A DNA stretch of 64,000 nucleotides from JBKCUI01 sp052161625 (GTDB taxonomy: Bacteria > Planctomycetota > Planctomycetia > Pirellulales > Pirellulaceae), in NCBI GenBank assembly GCA_052161625.1, contig CP197412.1; one strand, written 5' to 3'. This document shows, piece after piece, positions 9,007-18,828 of the stretch; position 1 is the first letter of the stretch, and the number at the start of each line of letters is the position of its first letter. The notes beneath the pieces are model-generated. The model searched no databases. It saw only the letters and a list, made by a program, of their open reading frames with translations, and was not told where the DNA came from. The position numbers were made by a program, and so were the translations under genes.

Positions 9007-9882
9007 TCACTCCGATGCGGTTGTCGCAACAGGAGTTCGATTCCATGTCGAATGGGCATGGAGCATCACCGAGCACAATACGAGTGCATAGGCAAGCAGT
9101 TCGAAGACCTCTGGCATGTCCTGGTCAAAGGTCCATTCAATCGCCGCAATAATCGGCAGTGAGGAAAGTCCCAACGAAGTCGCTAAAAATGCGGGAAGGC
9201 GTGCGTAAGCCGCCGTCATCCATAATTGTGCCACCACCCCACTGATCCCAATACCAAAGAGAATCCAACACTGCCTATCGGTCGGAAAAACCCAACCCGA
9301 ACTGGCAAAGCATAAGGCCGTCATTGCCAACGCTGCCATAAATAAGAACACCGTAAGGCTCATTGGAAATATTTGACTTACCTGGCGCAACGAAAAGTAG
9401 GCCAGCGAAGCAAACAACGCTCCTAGCAGTCCGATCAACCAAGCATCGGTAGGACACGTGCTCGCACCGGGGACACCAAGAAGGGACGTACCCGATAATC
9501 CCACCAGGACATATCCCAATTGCCTGTTCGTCGGTCGCTCCCCCAGGAAACGCCAACCGAGCAATACGACGAAGATCGGCGCGACGTCCGCGATCGCGCG
9601 CGCATTGGCAACAGTCGTTTTCGCAATCGTGGCAAAGTAACAAAGTCCTGAACCGGCCCCAGCCACTCCTCTCATCACGAGGTATTTCGACGCAGGATTT
9701 CGAAAGTGCCCAAACTCGTTCCAACACCAGGGAAGCAGCATGATGGCACCGAGAAATCCTCGGAAAAAGACAACCTCCGTCGAAGGCATTTCACGACTGA
9801 GGTGCTTCGCCCAGTAGCCCATGATCGCAAATGCCAACGCGCTTGCGATTGCAAACAAAAGACCCGACTTTTTGATGATCAT
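9007..9882 (-). CDS. EamA/DMT family transporter
   Basis: 291 residues with ten hydrophobic helices arranged as two EamA repeats. The first repeat begins KSGLLFAIASALAFAIMGYW and ends at the conserved P-x-F-V-x-L-L-G-W-R-FLGERP segment; the second has the looser equivalent ending LPIIAAIEWTFDQD. This is the drug/metabolite transporter superfamily of inner-membrane permeases for amino acids, nucleosides or similar small molecules; the substrate cannot be inferred. The gene is convergent with the histidine kinase gene, with only 13 bases between the stops and no obvious terminator hairpin. Confidence 0.9.
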   Translation of the reverse strand: MIIKKSGLLFAIASALAFAIMGYWAKHLSREMPSTEVVFFRGFLGAIMLLPWCWNEFGHFRNPASKYLVMRGVAGAGSGLCYFATIAKTTVANARAIADVAPIFVVLLGWRFLGERPTNRQLGYVLVGLSGTSLLGVPGASTCPTDAWLIGLLGALFASLAYFSLRQVSQIFPMSLTVFLFMAALAMTALCFASSGWVFPTDRQCWILFGIGISGVVAQLWMTAAYARLPAFLATSLGLSSLPIIAAIEWTFDQDMPEVFELLAYALVLCSVMLHAHSTWNRTPVATTASE

Positions 9883-9975
9883 GTGGCGACCGCGGAACCG
9901 ATTCGGAGCAAACCTGGGCGAAGCACCAGTATTGACGAAACAGGATATTTGCCAACTCGCAATTCCCTCGGTCTG

Positions 9976-11316
9976 CTACGGAAAAGGTCTCTCCACCATT
10001 CGGATCATCGTCCCGTCAGCCAAACTCCAGATTCCGAACTCCCCGGTCCGGCCGCCGACTACGACTGTTCGATTCTCGCGATCTACAGACAGGGATCCGA
10101 TGGCCATGGGCACGCGCACCGATCGTGTAATCTTATTCCCCTTCCATTCGACTTGATGCCAAGTCTGGTCGGAACAGGGAATGATGGTTTCTGTTTCGGT
10201 TACCGCAATCTTTCCTGGTTCTCCGCTTAATCCAAACCCAGCGGTTTTCTTCGCTCCTGCCGCAGTCCAGCGATGCCACTGCCGATCGGCGCCAACTGTT
10301 TGCCATTCCCCATTTCCAGCTGCCGCAATGCCTCGTACAGCTCCCTGGTGACCTGAATAATTAGCAATCGCTTCCCAACTCGTCGTATCGAAGACCTTGG
10401 CTGTCTTGTCATGACTCGCGCTTCCCATTTGATTGCCGTCCGGACTGTACGCAACTTGGGTTACCCAATCGGAATGGCTGGCTAAGACTCTCTTTGATTG
10501 AAGGGACTCGACCTCCAAGATGCGAATCGTTCCGTCGGTCATCGCGCACGCGATCTCCTTGCCGGCAGGGTGGAGTGCTACATCGAGAACCAAATCGGTA
10601 CCGAGGACCTTGGTTCGTACGACTTCGCGCGTACCAGCATCCGTAACGCGAATCTCCCCGCTTAATCCAGGGGCACCCCCTGCTGCGATCCACCTGCCGT
10701 CTCTAGTTGGTAGCAGCGCCATGACACGCTGCGAATGATGAACAACGCGATGCACCAATCCATATTCCGGCCTTGAAAACACCAAAAGCTCGTGATATCC
10801 GCCTAGCCAGACTTGCTCGCCACCGTTCGAAAAACTTATGGATGTGATGGGTTGCGGCTGAGCATAGCTTATGGGTGCAGGTACCATCTTCGGAGGAATC
10901 GCCATCCAAAGGGGCGAACGCTCATCGTCGACATCAAACTTGGCACCTGCCGCAATCCATTTTTTCAAAAGCTCCAACTGTGGGGCACTCAACGGCTCGC
11001 TGTCCGATGGCATCCGAACGGACGGGTCGCTCGCACAGACGCGAGCGAGGATCTCGCCTGGGTTGCTTGCGTCGCGAACGAGAGGGGGTGCCTCGGATTC
11101 GCCGGCCAATTGCAGATTCTCGACGGTATCAAGACGATATCCGCCATCGGCCCGTTTCGCCCCATGGCAAGCGACGCAGTGCTCCTGGAGGATCGGGGCA
11201 ACGTCGCGTCGAAATGAAATTTCCTGGGGCTCGTCTGCTAGAAGGCTCTGGGCCGTAGCAACCAGAAATACCCCCAATGCGGCGAAGCCCGATCGATAAC
11301 CAATAGAAATATGCAT
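9976..11316 (-). CDS. exported planctomycete cytochrome-motif and WD40 repeat protein
   Basis: 446 residues. A signal peptide (MHISIGYRSGFAALGVFLVA..., cleaved near LLADEP) is followed by a planctomycete cytochrome C-type domain with the heme-binding CVACH motif at residues 47-51 and the usual DGGYRLDT and PSGEIL-like features. The rest is WD40-type beta-propeller, with repeats such as HSDWVTQVAYSPDGNQMGSAS and SGHQGAVRGIAAAGNGEWQ. An in-frame ATG at 11355 would overlap the upstream gene and precede the signal peptide, so the ATG at 11316 is chosen. It lies 16 bases after the DUF1549/1553 gene. These proteins are exported and presumed to bind heme and partner proteins; their biochemical role is not established. 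Confidence 0.88.
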   Translation of the reverse strand: MHISIGYRSGFAALGVFLVATAQSLLADEPQEISFRRDVAPILQEHCVACHGAKRADGGYRLDTVENLQLAGESEAPPLVRDASNPGEILARVCASDPSVRMPSDSEPLSAPQLELLKKWIAAGAKFDVDDERSPLWMAIPPKMVPAPISYAQPQPITSISFSNGGEQVWLGGYHELLVFSRPEYGLVHRVVHHSQRVMALLPTRDGRWIAAGGAPGLSGEIRVTDAGTREVVRTKVLGTDLVLDVALHPAGKEIACAMTDGTIRILEVESLQSKRVLASHSDWVTQVAYSPDGNQMGSASHDKTAKVFDTTSWEAIANYSGHQGAVRGIAAAGNGEWQTVGADRQWHRWTAAGAKKTAGFGLSGEPGKIAVTETETIIPCSDQTWHQVEWKGNKITRSVRVPMAIGSLSVDRENRTVVVGGRTGEFGIWSLADGTMIRMVERPFP

Positions 11317-11332
11317 GGATCGAAGAGAACCT

Positions 11333-14300
11333 TTAGTGCTGGAACAGAAATTCATCGGTGTTGAGCAAAACCCAGCAAAGGTCTTCCAACCCAGCCTCTA
11401 AATTCTCCTTCGACTGGCAATGCGCGACGCATCGCTGCAGCTCTTCGTCGCTAGGTTCCCTACAGAAACCTGCCAGATAAAGCTCCTTGACGATCGCCTC
11501 TAAACTGCTCCCGTCTTGAAGCATGCGCCGAAAGCGATTGTCGGGAGCTCGCAACTTTTCGTAAAGAAACGAACCATTGAACAGTTCGATGGCCATTCCC
11601 AAATTGGACTCATCTGAACGCTCGCAAGCGCAAACAGTTGCACGCTCTGGCTGACCAAAGACTCGCAAGAAATCGAGCTTGGCAATGTCTGGCGCGGGTA
11701 GCTGCGTCGCTTTGGTCCCCTCCGGCAAGACTCCAAACCGTTGCTTGGTTCCGAGCAAGTGATTCACCGCATCGAGAAGGGGCTCCGCCGATAACAACCT
11801 TGGCTCTTGATGAGAAAAGTAAAGCGAATCCTCCGCATTGCTGCTTTGGGGCGCGAAATCGGCTTGATACGTTCGACTGTTTAGAATGACACGCAACAAT
11901 TCTTTGCGATTGTAACCTTGCTCGACAAAAAAGCTCGACAGACTATCGAGTAAGGGTTTGTTGGTTGGGGGGTTCGAATCGCGAAAGTCATCGATTGGAT
12001 CGACTATCCCTCTCGCAAAGAGTTGGCTCCAAATCCGATTGGCTTCCACCCGGGCAAAATAAGGATTATCAGGTCTTACTAACCACTCGACGAACGATTG
12101 CCGACGGTCTGCGTCGTCGGCTAAAGCGGAGAGTTCCCCCGGCACCCATGGCGCCATAGTTTTTCCGGTTCGAGGTTGTTGAATCTCGCCTTGAATGCTG
12201 TTCCAAATCCACATCTCGTTTGGACGAGTCGTGTTCTTACGCTGCACTCTATTGAAAAAAGCGCTCAGCCCATAGTAATTGTCTTGAGTCCAGCGTTCAA
12301 AAGGATGGTTGTGGCATTTTGCACACTGCAGTCGTGCCCCTAAGAACAACTGCGAAACGGTTTCCACACTCTCCTGCGCATCTTTGGCGGTTCGGTAGAA
12401 ATTGGCTTCAGGATGAAGGAATGTGCTTCCTTTGGAGAGGAGCAATTCCCTCGCGAACTGATCGTACGGTTTGTTGGAAGAGAACGAATCCTCAATCCAG
12501 CGGTGGTACTTGAAGACCCCCTCCTCGGTCACTCCTTTGGTGGTCACGCGAAGAAGGTCGCCCCATTTGAGTGCCCAGAAACTAGCATATTCCGGTCGAT
12601 CCAGAAGTTGATCGATCCACTTCGATCGCTTTCCAGGATCGTTGCTCGCCAGAAACTCTCGCGTCTCGCGAGGTGTCGGAAGCTGACCGATGACATCGAG
12701 CGAGGATCGACGTAAAAATGTCGGGTCGTCGCATAGGGGGGACGCATTGATCTGGAAACGTTCAAGCTTCGTATCGACCAGACGATCAATCCAATTCAAC
12801 TCCGTTTGCTTTACCCATTGGAAGTCCGGTCGGGAATCGATAAAGACGAAGGGAATCGATTCGATATGCTCAAGAAACCGAACCAAAATAACCGTCTCTC
12901 CTTGGGACTTCGGTGTCACAATCCCCTCCCTGGATACCGTCGCGATGGTGCTACTCGAACTCTCGTACGAGACCAACTCCGACACGTCTCTCGATGTTCC
13001 ATCGGCGAAATGCGCCATGACAATGAGCTTCTGTTTACCGCTCTGGAGAGGAAGAGTTCGAGCATCATTAGGGTAAACTTCTAGCTTCACGCACCGCGCT
13101 GCATCGGGTGGATCTAGGTTCGCTCCTACAGCAATCCAGTCGTGTAGGACACGGTACGCGGCCTCCCCTTTTCTTAGTTGCATACCACCACCATGCGAAA
13201 CCTTCATCAAACCCTTTTTGATCAAAAGGCTTTCCTCCGGCTCCATCGTATTGACTCTGCGCCCAGCGAACTCGTGTACGAGCGTGAGGGAATCCAGCTC
13301 CTTATCGAATGCCCTCAACGAAAGGCGGAAACCACCCTTACCACTTGGAGAACCATGGCATGCACCGGAGTTGCATCCCTGTTTCGACAACGCAACCAGG
13401 ACCTCATTTTCGAATTCCACAGGCGCGGCTTTGTCTGAGAGCTCGACGGTCAAAGGAATAGCGATGGTGTGTTGACCGATTTTGCCAGTGACGGTCCCAA
13501 CGCCCGAACTCTTCGGATAGAAGATCCCACCATGCACCTCGCCCAACTTGGGGTCGGAAACACTCCACTCAACGTAATCCGACCAATCGCGAACCGTGCC
13601 GGATGGATCCCATCCTGTCAATGAAAGTCGCTGATGGTCCCGGCTTCGACGCACTGCGATGCTTGGCGGAAAGAACTCGACTCGCTCGGGTGGGTCGTAC
13701 CATTCCATCGGGAATTGCAGTGTTCCGAGCCGCCCAATTCCTTGAGATTCATAATAGAATGGAACCGCCAACGAATCAGGATACGATCTATCTGCCGTAG
13801 CATGATCACCTCCCGCTGTTCGAGTGAGGGACAAGTGAAGGTGTTCCTTGTCAATGCTTCCCTTAACTTTCCAATGATTTTCAAGCTCCGTGGGTGGGAA
13901 CTCGGCGCCGGGTGGTAGGGTGCCTTGCAAAGAAGCCAAGGGAACTTTCCATGCTATCTCTTTGCTTTCGCGGCTGCGCCGCATCACCTCCGGCGCGCGA
14001 ACCGTCGCAGGCGCTTCCGATGCGGCAGATATGAGAACAACCCAGCGATGATGTTTCCATCGGGGGGGATAAGGTTGAGCAGGGTGCTTGGCACGTAGCC
14101 ACGCCACATTCGATACCACCTTGGCTGCCGGGAGATCGCTGGGGCTTGCATTTTGCGACAGAGGGGCAGCGATTAACCGAAGCCATTGAACATCGCCGGG
14201 TGCCCAATCTGCGGGGGCTTGGATATAGCATCGTGCACCGGTTTGTTTCGCATCGATGCGAGGATTGAGAACGCGCCAACTAGCAGGTTCCTCGCATCGG

Positions 14301-15643
14301 ATTTCGATCGGCCCGTCGTAGCCTTGACGCAGCACAACCAGATCGACTGCGATCGCTCCGGCTTTCACGTCTGCGACGCGCGCTTCGGTCCCTTTCGGAT
14401 CTACTTTCCATACGACATCGAAATCGTTTTTCCATTTCACCTCGATCGCGTACCGGTGATCGGGGCCACCTCGCAATAACAAGTCGCTGAGCCGAATCTC
14501 ATAAGCACCTGTTTCCGTGATGGGGAATTCCAATATCGACTCGTCCTGTTCATGGACGGGGGATTCGGCAACTTTGATCTTCCCCTCTTTCCAAAGCTCT
14601 GCTCTCAGGATAGTGGGAGAGCCAAGGGATCGGGTTTGGGGCGCGATTCGAAGCGTCTTGCCCGCCTCGGCTTGAATCCAAAACGAGTCTTGTTCGGAAT
14701 CCTTTTTCAAATGACCGACGAGGGTGAATGGTGGTTTCGGGGTTGCAGGGGAATCGGAATGGACCGACTTATCGGATTCGTCGATCACGGGCGTGGACGA
14801 TTGAAAGACGATCGATGGAAATGCAAACGAATTCGGATGAGGAATGACCCAACGAGGTGACCCTTTAGGATCTCGCAATTCCAAACCGTCTTTGGGCGGT
14901 TTGTTTGCAAGAAGAGGGTAGATGTTTGCATCATCGGAGGCAGGAGAGAGCCTTATCAAGTAGTTGCCACCACCCAGGAACCGACTGTCGCGCACCTCGA
15001 TGGCATACCATCCGCTCTTTTCAATCGAGACGCGGCATTGACTATCCGGTCCAAACTCAGTGTCGTCGGCGGTTGCTATTAGCTTCTGGTCGGAATCGTA
15101 CAACTTGACATAGCTATCCATAGTGCTTCCCAACCGCTGTGCGAGGACATCGATGAAAAGCACATCTCCTTCGAGCGCGTTGAAGCGGTAGAAGTCCGAG
15201 TGGGAGGCCTCCGTTTTGCCTTCGATGACAGACGGATAGGAGACTGCGATCGCGTTCTCGAGCAAGTGGTTGTCGATGCCAAATTCGGACGCGTAAGGAA
15301 GTCTGTCCAAAAGCACGTGATGTGCTGCGCTGACCGCGGATTTGTTCGAGATCCAAACCCCTGTTTCAGTAGGAGGCATCTCTGCTGGAACATCGATTTC
15401 AACTTCTACTTTGTCGCTGGTTGCCGAGAGGAGTTTGTATGGGAGCTTTTCGGTGAACAGCAATCTAATCTCGTTGGACAAGTCCTTGCCGGTGATGGTC
15501 ACGCGTGTCTTGGCGCCGATGGTCCAAGCGGAGGGAGAGATCGAGTGCACTTGAAACTGAGCGGAGGATGGATGGCTCCAAAAAACGAGCAGCAGCAGTG
15601 GCAGCCAAGTGAATCGGTGAATGCCGAGGAAGGAAATCGTCAT
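11333..15643 (-). CDS. DUF1549/DUF1553 exported protein with PPC and Ig-like domains
   Basis: 1436 residues, Sec signal peptide at 1-28. Then come an N-terminal beta domain, a bacterial pre-peptidase C-terminal (PPC)-type domain around residues 150-235 (GDVLFIDVLAQRLGSTMDSY) and further beta domains. An Ig-like Big_2 segment sits around 890-930, after a cytochrome-like stretch with GCNSGACHGSPSG near residue 755. DUF1549 (about 950-1150, with CAKCHNHPFERWTQDNYYG) and DUF1553 (about 1190-1430, with NPYFARVEANRIWSQLFARGIV) complete the standard planctomycete architecture. It is one of the paralogue-rich exported families that travel with DUF1501 proteins; function is unknown, although heme binding at the two CxxxCH/CxxCH motifs is likely. 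It is probably co-transcribed with the DUF1501 gene upstream (32-base gap). Confidence 0.92.
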   Translation of the reverse strand: MTISFLGIHRFTWLPLLLLVFWSHPSSAQFQVHSISPSAWTIGAKTRVTITGKDLSNEIRLLFTEKLPYKLLSATSDKVEVEIDVPAEMPPTETGVWISNKSAVSAAHHVLLDRLPYASEFGIDNHLLENAIAVSYPSVIEGKTEASHSDFYRFNALEGDVLFIDVLAQRLGSTMDSYVKLYDSDQKLIATADDTEFGPDSQCRVSIEKSGWYAIEVRDSRFLGGGNYLIRLSPASDDANIYPLLANKPPKDGLELRDPKGSPRWVIPHPNSFAFPSIVFQSSTPVIDESDKSVHSDSPATPKPPFTLVGHLKKDSEQDSFWIQAEAGKTLRIAPQTRSLGSPTILRAELWKEGKIKVAESPVHEQDESILEFPITETGAYEIRLSDLLLRGGPDHRYAIEVKWKNDFDVVWKVDPKGTEARVADVKAGAIAVDLVVLRQGYDGPIEIRCEEPASWRVLNPRIDAKQTGARCYIQAPADWAPGDVQWLRLIAAPLSQNASPSDLPAAKVVSNVAWLRAKHPAQPYPPRWKHHRWVVLISAASEAPATVRAPEVMRRSRESKEIAWKVPLASLQGTLPPGAEFPPTELENHWKVKGSIDKEHLHLSLTRTAGGDHATADRSYPDSLAVPFYYESQGIGRLGTLQFPMEWYDPPERVEFFPPSIAVRRSRDHQRLSLTGWDPSGTVRDWSDYVEWSVSDPKLGEVHGGIFYPKSSGVGTVTGKIGQHTIAIPLTVELSDKAAPVEFENEVLVALSKQGCNSGACHGSPSGKGGFRLSLRAFDKELDSLTLVHEFAGRRVNTMEPEESLLIKKGLMKVSHGGGMQLRKGEAAYRVLHDWIAVGANLDPPDAARCVKLEVYPNDARTLPLQSGKQKLIVMAHFADGTSRDVSELVSYESSSSTIATVSREGIVTPKSQGETVILVRFLEHIESIPFVFIDSRPDFQWVKQTELNWIDRLVDTKLERFQINASPLCDDPTFLRRSSLDVIGQLPTPRETREFLASNDPGKRSKWIDQLLDRPEYASFWALKWGDLLRVTTKGVTEEGVFKYHRWIEDSFSSNKPYDQFARELLLSKGSTFLHPEANFYRTAKDAQESVETVSQLFLGARLQCAKCHNHPFERWTQDNYYGLSAFFNRVQRKNTTRPNEMWIWNSIQGEIQQPRTGKTMAPWVPGELSALADDADRRQSFVEWLVRPDNPYFARVEANRIWSQLFARGIVDPIDDFRDSNPPTNKPLLDSLSSFFVEQGYNRKELLRVILNSRTYQADFAPQSSNAEDSLYFSHQEPRLLSAEPLLDAVNHLLGTKQRFGVLPEGTKATQLPAPDIAKLDFLRVFGQPERATVCACERSDESNLGMAIELFNGSFLYEKLRAPDNRFRRMLQDGSSLEAIVKELYLAGFCREPSDEELQRCVAHCQSKENLEAGLEDLCWVLLNTDEFLFQH

Positions 15644-15675
15644 AGGGTGGGAATCCAGGTGGGCAGGAGGTGAAA

Positions 15676-17151
15676 CTAAATCAATCCGTCGATCGGTTCA
15701 CCGTAATAAATCGAATGGGGCCGATCGACGGCGTCCATCCAAACCGCTTCGCGAGGAATACCGAGCAAGTGGTAGATCGTCGCGGCAAAATTCTCAGGAG
15801 AGACCGGCGAATCGACCGGGAACTCCCCCCTCGCATCCGACCTGCCGACTACGACGCCCGGCTGTATTCCACCGCCAGCGAAAAGAACCGACTGAAGCGC
15901 TCCCCAGTGGTCACGCCCAGGTAGTTTGTAATGCTGGGCCAAATGTGTGATCTTTGGAGTTCTGCCAAACTCACCTGCCATCACGATCAGCGTCTCGTCG
16001 AGTTGGCCTGATTCGTGCAAGTCCTCAATCAGAGCCGACACTGACTGATCCATCGGAGGAAGCAATCGGTCTTTCAAATGGGGAAAAGCGTTGCCATGGG
16101 TATCCCAAGTTTCGTTGTTTCCCAAGTTCACTTGAATGAGCGGTACTCCTGCATCGATCAAGTGACGTGCCATCAACAACGACCAGCCGAAGGAATGTTG
16201 GCCATAACGCTCGACCTGTTTTAAATCGAACTTGCGTATGTCGAGCGCCTTCTGAACCTTGGGGTCGACCATGAGCGATACGGCCGCTTGACGTTGTGCA
16301 TCGAAACGCTGAGTGACTGCAGCGACCTCGAGTTGTTGCTTTTGTTTATTGAGTTTCTCTAAGAGCTCTAGACGCCCATGCACGTCTCGAATTGCCAACC
16401 CGTGCGGAAGGGTCAATTGGGGAGCTTGGAATATTCGATCATCCGTTCCGGGCCTTTGTTGATGGTCGAAAGCGTACTCTGGGAATGCGCCGTAAGAAGT
16501 CTTATGAAAAGGTGAAGCTTCCAGAAACCAAGGGTCATGGTTCTGTCCCATCTCTCCGGCATGTTGTCCAGGAATGATACGACCTGTGTTATGGACCAAA
16601 CGCTCGGGAAGTACGACGGCGGGCGGCAAGTTATTTTGCGAGGGAAGAGTATAGCCAACGTTGGCTGCGATCGAGGGGAAGTCGGAGCGACTGGGTTGGT
16701 TCGGATTGAAGCCCGCAGGCAAGCTCGATCGACCGGTAAGCAAAATATGATGCCCGGTGGAATGATCATTCGATGGATGCGAAAGCGATCGACAAAGGGA
16801 CCATCGATGACTTTGCGCCGCCAATTTCGGCAGATGCTCACAAATTTGAAGACCAGGCGTTTTGGTCGCGATGGGACGGAACTCGCCGCGAATATCCTCG
16901 GGCGCTTCCGGCTTCATGTCAAAGCTCTCGTGCTGCGAAAGTCCCCCTGAAAGGAAGATAAATATGCACGACTTTGCCTTGCCCGATGGACGGGGATTCG
17001 CAGCAGCATTCGCCTCGCGGAGCGTTAGAAGATGATTGCTCCCAAGCCCAAACACTCCAATCGCACCCATTTGGAGCGCGGTCCTTCTGGCGATGCCGGA
17101 ATGCCGCCAATCAACCGAATCATTCGGTTTTTCATTGCGAGAGAAAGCCAT
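15676..17151 (-). CDS. DUF1501 protein with Tat signal
   Basis: 491 residues. The N-terminus carries a twin-arginine signal (RRTALQMGAIGVFGLGSNHLL), so it is folded before export. The body is a DUF1501 sulfatase/alkaline-phosphatase-like fold: FIFLSGGLSQHESFDMKPEAP near the start, PSIAANVGYTLP in the middle, and MAGEFGRTPKI with GRDHWG as the conserved C-terminal metal-site motifs. Family members lack demonstrated substrates. It is the first gene of a three-gene minus-strand run with the DUF1549/1553 and WD40 proteins, the usual planctomycete pairing. Confidence 0.92.
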   Translation of the reverse strand: MAFSRNEKPNDSVDWRHSGIARRTALQMGAIGVFGLGSNHLLTLREANAAANPRPSGKAKSCIFIFLSGGLSQHESFDMKPEAPEDIRGEFRPIATKTPGLQICEHLPKLAAQSHRWSLCRSLSHPSNDHSTGHHILLTGRSSLPAGFNPNQPSRSDFPSIAANVGYTLPSQNNLPPAVVLPERLVHNTGRIIPGQHAGEMGQNHDPWFLEASPFHKTSYGAFPEYAFDHQQRPGTDDRIFQAPQLTLPHGLAIRDVHGRLELLEKLNKQKQQLEVAAVTQRFDAQRQAAVSLMVDPKVQKALDIRKFDLKQVERYGQHSFGWSLLMARHLIDAGVPLIQVNLGNNETWDTHGNAFPHLKDRLLPPMDQSVSALIEDLHESGQLDETLIVMAGEFGRTPKITHLAQHYKLPGRDHWGALQSVLFAGGGIQPGVVVGRSDARGEFPVDSPVSPENFAATIYHLLGIPREAVWMDAVDRPHSIYYGEPIDGLI

Positions 17152-17403
17152 GGGAGGGAATCCTAATGGGACTAATGGTTGGCTTTGAGGTGGGATAAAG
17201 TCCTCGTGGAGTATAATCGATTTCCCGCTCGCGTGGGGCGTTCTTGTCGCGAGTGTTCTACGTAGGGGAGCCGTTGGAATCCAAAATCAGCTACAATGCA
17301 CGCCCTGCCGTTGAGTAGCCCATCCCCTTCCTTCCTTCCTTCTCTGAAGACCGCAATGACTTCCTTCGTCCATGGAAGCCTAGCCGGTTCGGAGTTCCCG
17401 CCA

Positions 17404-18828
17404 ATGTTATCCTTTCAAGGTCGATCTGCTAGCTTATGCGATGGTCTTTCTCGTCGTGAGTGGCTCAAGGTGGGAGGGATTAGCGCAGGAGCCTTGTCCC
17501 TGGCAGATTTGTTGCGAATCCAAAACGCCCAGGGGGCCGAACCATTGCCAGGAGACGCGCCGAAGCGACTGTCTGGATTTGGGCAGGCGAAACACTGCAT
17601 CGTTCTCTTCCTTTTGGGCGGGCCACCACAGCATGAGACTTGGGACCCCAAGCCCGATGCACCCGAGGAGGTTCGAGGGCAGTTCGGATCGATCGAAACC
17701 GCGACACCTGGGCTGCGAGTCGGCGAGTTGATGCCTCTCACTGCCAAACTCACCGATAAGATCGCCGTACTAAGAGCTTTGGCGACCGACGACAACGCGC
17801 ACTCCTCGAGCGGATACTGGATGCTGACCGGGCATCCCCATGCACCCAAGAATTCGGAAAACGCACTTCCCGGTGCGCCGAATAATTGGCCATCCATTGC
17901 AGCGGTCGTTCGCCATTTGAAAGGAGACTCGGGTGCATTGCCTGGTTCCGTTCGATTGCCAGAAGAAATTTGGAACACTGGCCGACTACTTTGGCCGGGG
18001 CAGGACGCTGGCTGGCTCAATAGTCAATCCGACCCTTGGCTTATCACTTGCGATCCCAACAAAGCAGACTTCCGAGTCCCCGATATTGCGCTGCCAAGTG
18101 ATATTTCCAGCGAACGCTTTGCACAGCGCCGAGACTTTCTACATGCTCTCAATCGGCGTTTAGACCAAATTCAATCGCACTCTTCGGTGCAACGCTGGAC
18201 CGCCTGGCAATCCAAGGCGGTGGAGCTGCTTCAAACTCCGGCCGCACAACGTGCATTCGCTTTGGACAAAGAGACGGAAGCCGTGCGAGATCGCTATGGA
18301 AGAAATCGGTTCGGCCAAAGTGTTTTGCTTGCGCGTCGTATGATCGAAGCAGGGGTGTCGCTCGTTCAAGTCAATTGGACACGATGGGAAAACGACGAGG
18401 ATGTTGCGCCTGCTTGGGATTCCCATGCGAAACATAATGAGCGAATCAAAAACGCATTGATGCCGCCGATGGATCAAGCCTACTCCGCGCTTCTGGAAGA
18501 TCTCGACCAACGAGGACTGCTCGAGGAAACCCTCGTCGTATGGGTCGGGGAGTTCGGTAGAACTCCGCGCTTTAATGCTGCGGGAGGTCGCGATCATTGG
18601 GGCCATGTATTCAGCGGAGCCCTCGCAGGAGGTGGCGTACGGGGCGGAACGGTCTTCGGTGCATCGGATCGTCAAGGTGCCTATCCCCTGGAGGGGCGAG
18701 TCGAACCACAGGACTTGGCAGCAACAATCTTCCACTGTCTAGGGTTCGCTCCGTCTACCGAACTACATGACCGATTCGGCAGGCCACTGGCAATTAGCAA
18801 CGGAACACCTATTCAAGCGATTCTTTAG
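17404..18828 (+). CDS. DUF1501 protein with Tat signal (second copy)
   Basis: 474 residues from the chosen start. The frame is open from an ATG at 17296, but the ATG at 17404 gives the family's typical N-terminus (a short MLSFQGR... leader, then LCDGLSRREWLKVGG as the Tat motif) and has GGAG at 17391-17394. Conserved DUF1501 elements are present: FLLGGPPQHETWDPKPDAP, WPSIAAVVRHL, and WVGEFGRTPRF followed by GGRDHWGH. It is transcribed divergently from the other DUF1501 gene, with which it shares domain order but only moderate identity, so this is not a recent duplication. Its last 20 bases overlap the convergent helicase gene. Confidence 0.9.
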   Translation: MLSFQGRSASLCDGLSRREWLKVGGISAGALSLADLLRIQNAQGAEPLPGDAPKRLSGFGQAKHCIVLFLLGGPPQHETWDPKPDAPEEVRGQFGSIETATPGLRVGELMPLTAKLTDKIAVLRALATDDNAHSSSGYWMLTGHPHAPKNSENALPGAPNNWPSIAAVVRHLKGDSGALPGSVRLPEEIWNTGRLLWPGQDAGWLNSQSDPWLITCDPNKADFRVPDIALPSDISSERFAQRRDFLHALNRRLDQIQSHSSVQRWTAWQSKAVELLQTPAAQRAFALDKETEAVRDRYGRNRFGQSVLLARRMIEAGVSLVQVNWTRWENDEDVAPAWDSHAKHNERIKNALMPPMDQAYSALLEDLDQRGLLEETLVVWVGEFGRTPRFNAAGGRDHWGHVFSGALAGGGVRGGTVFGASDRQGAYPLEGRVEPQDLAATIFHCLGFAPSTELHDRFGRPLAISNGTPIQAIL

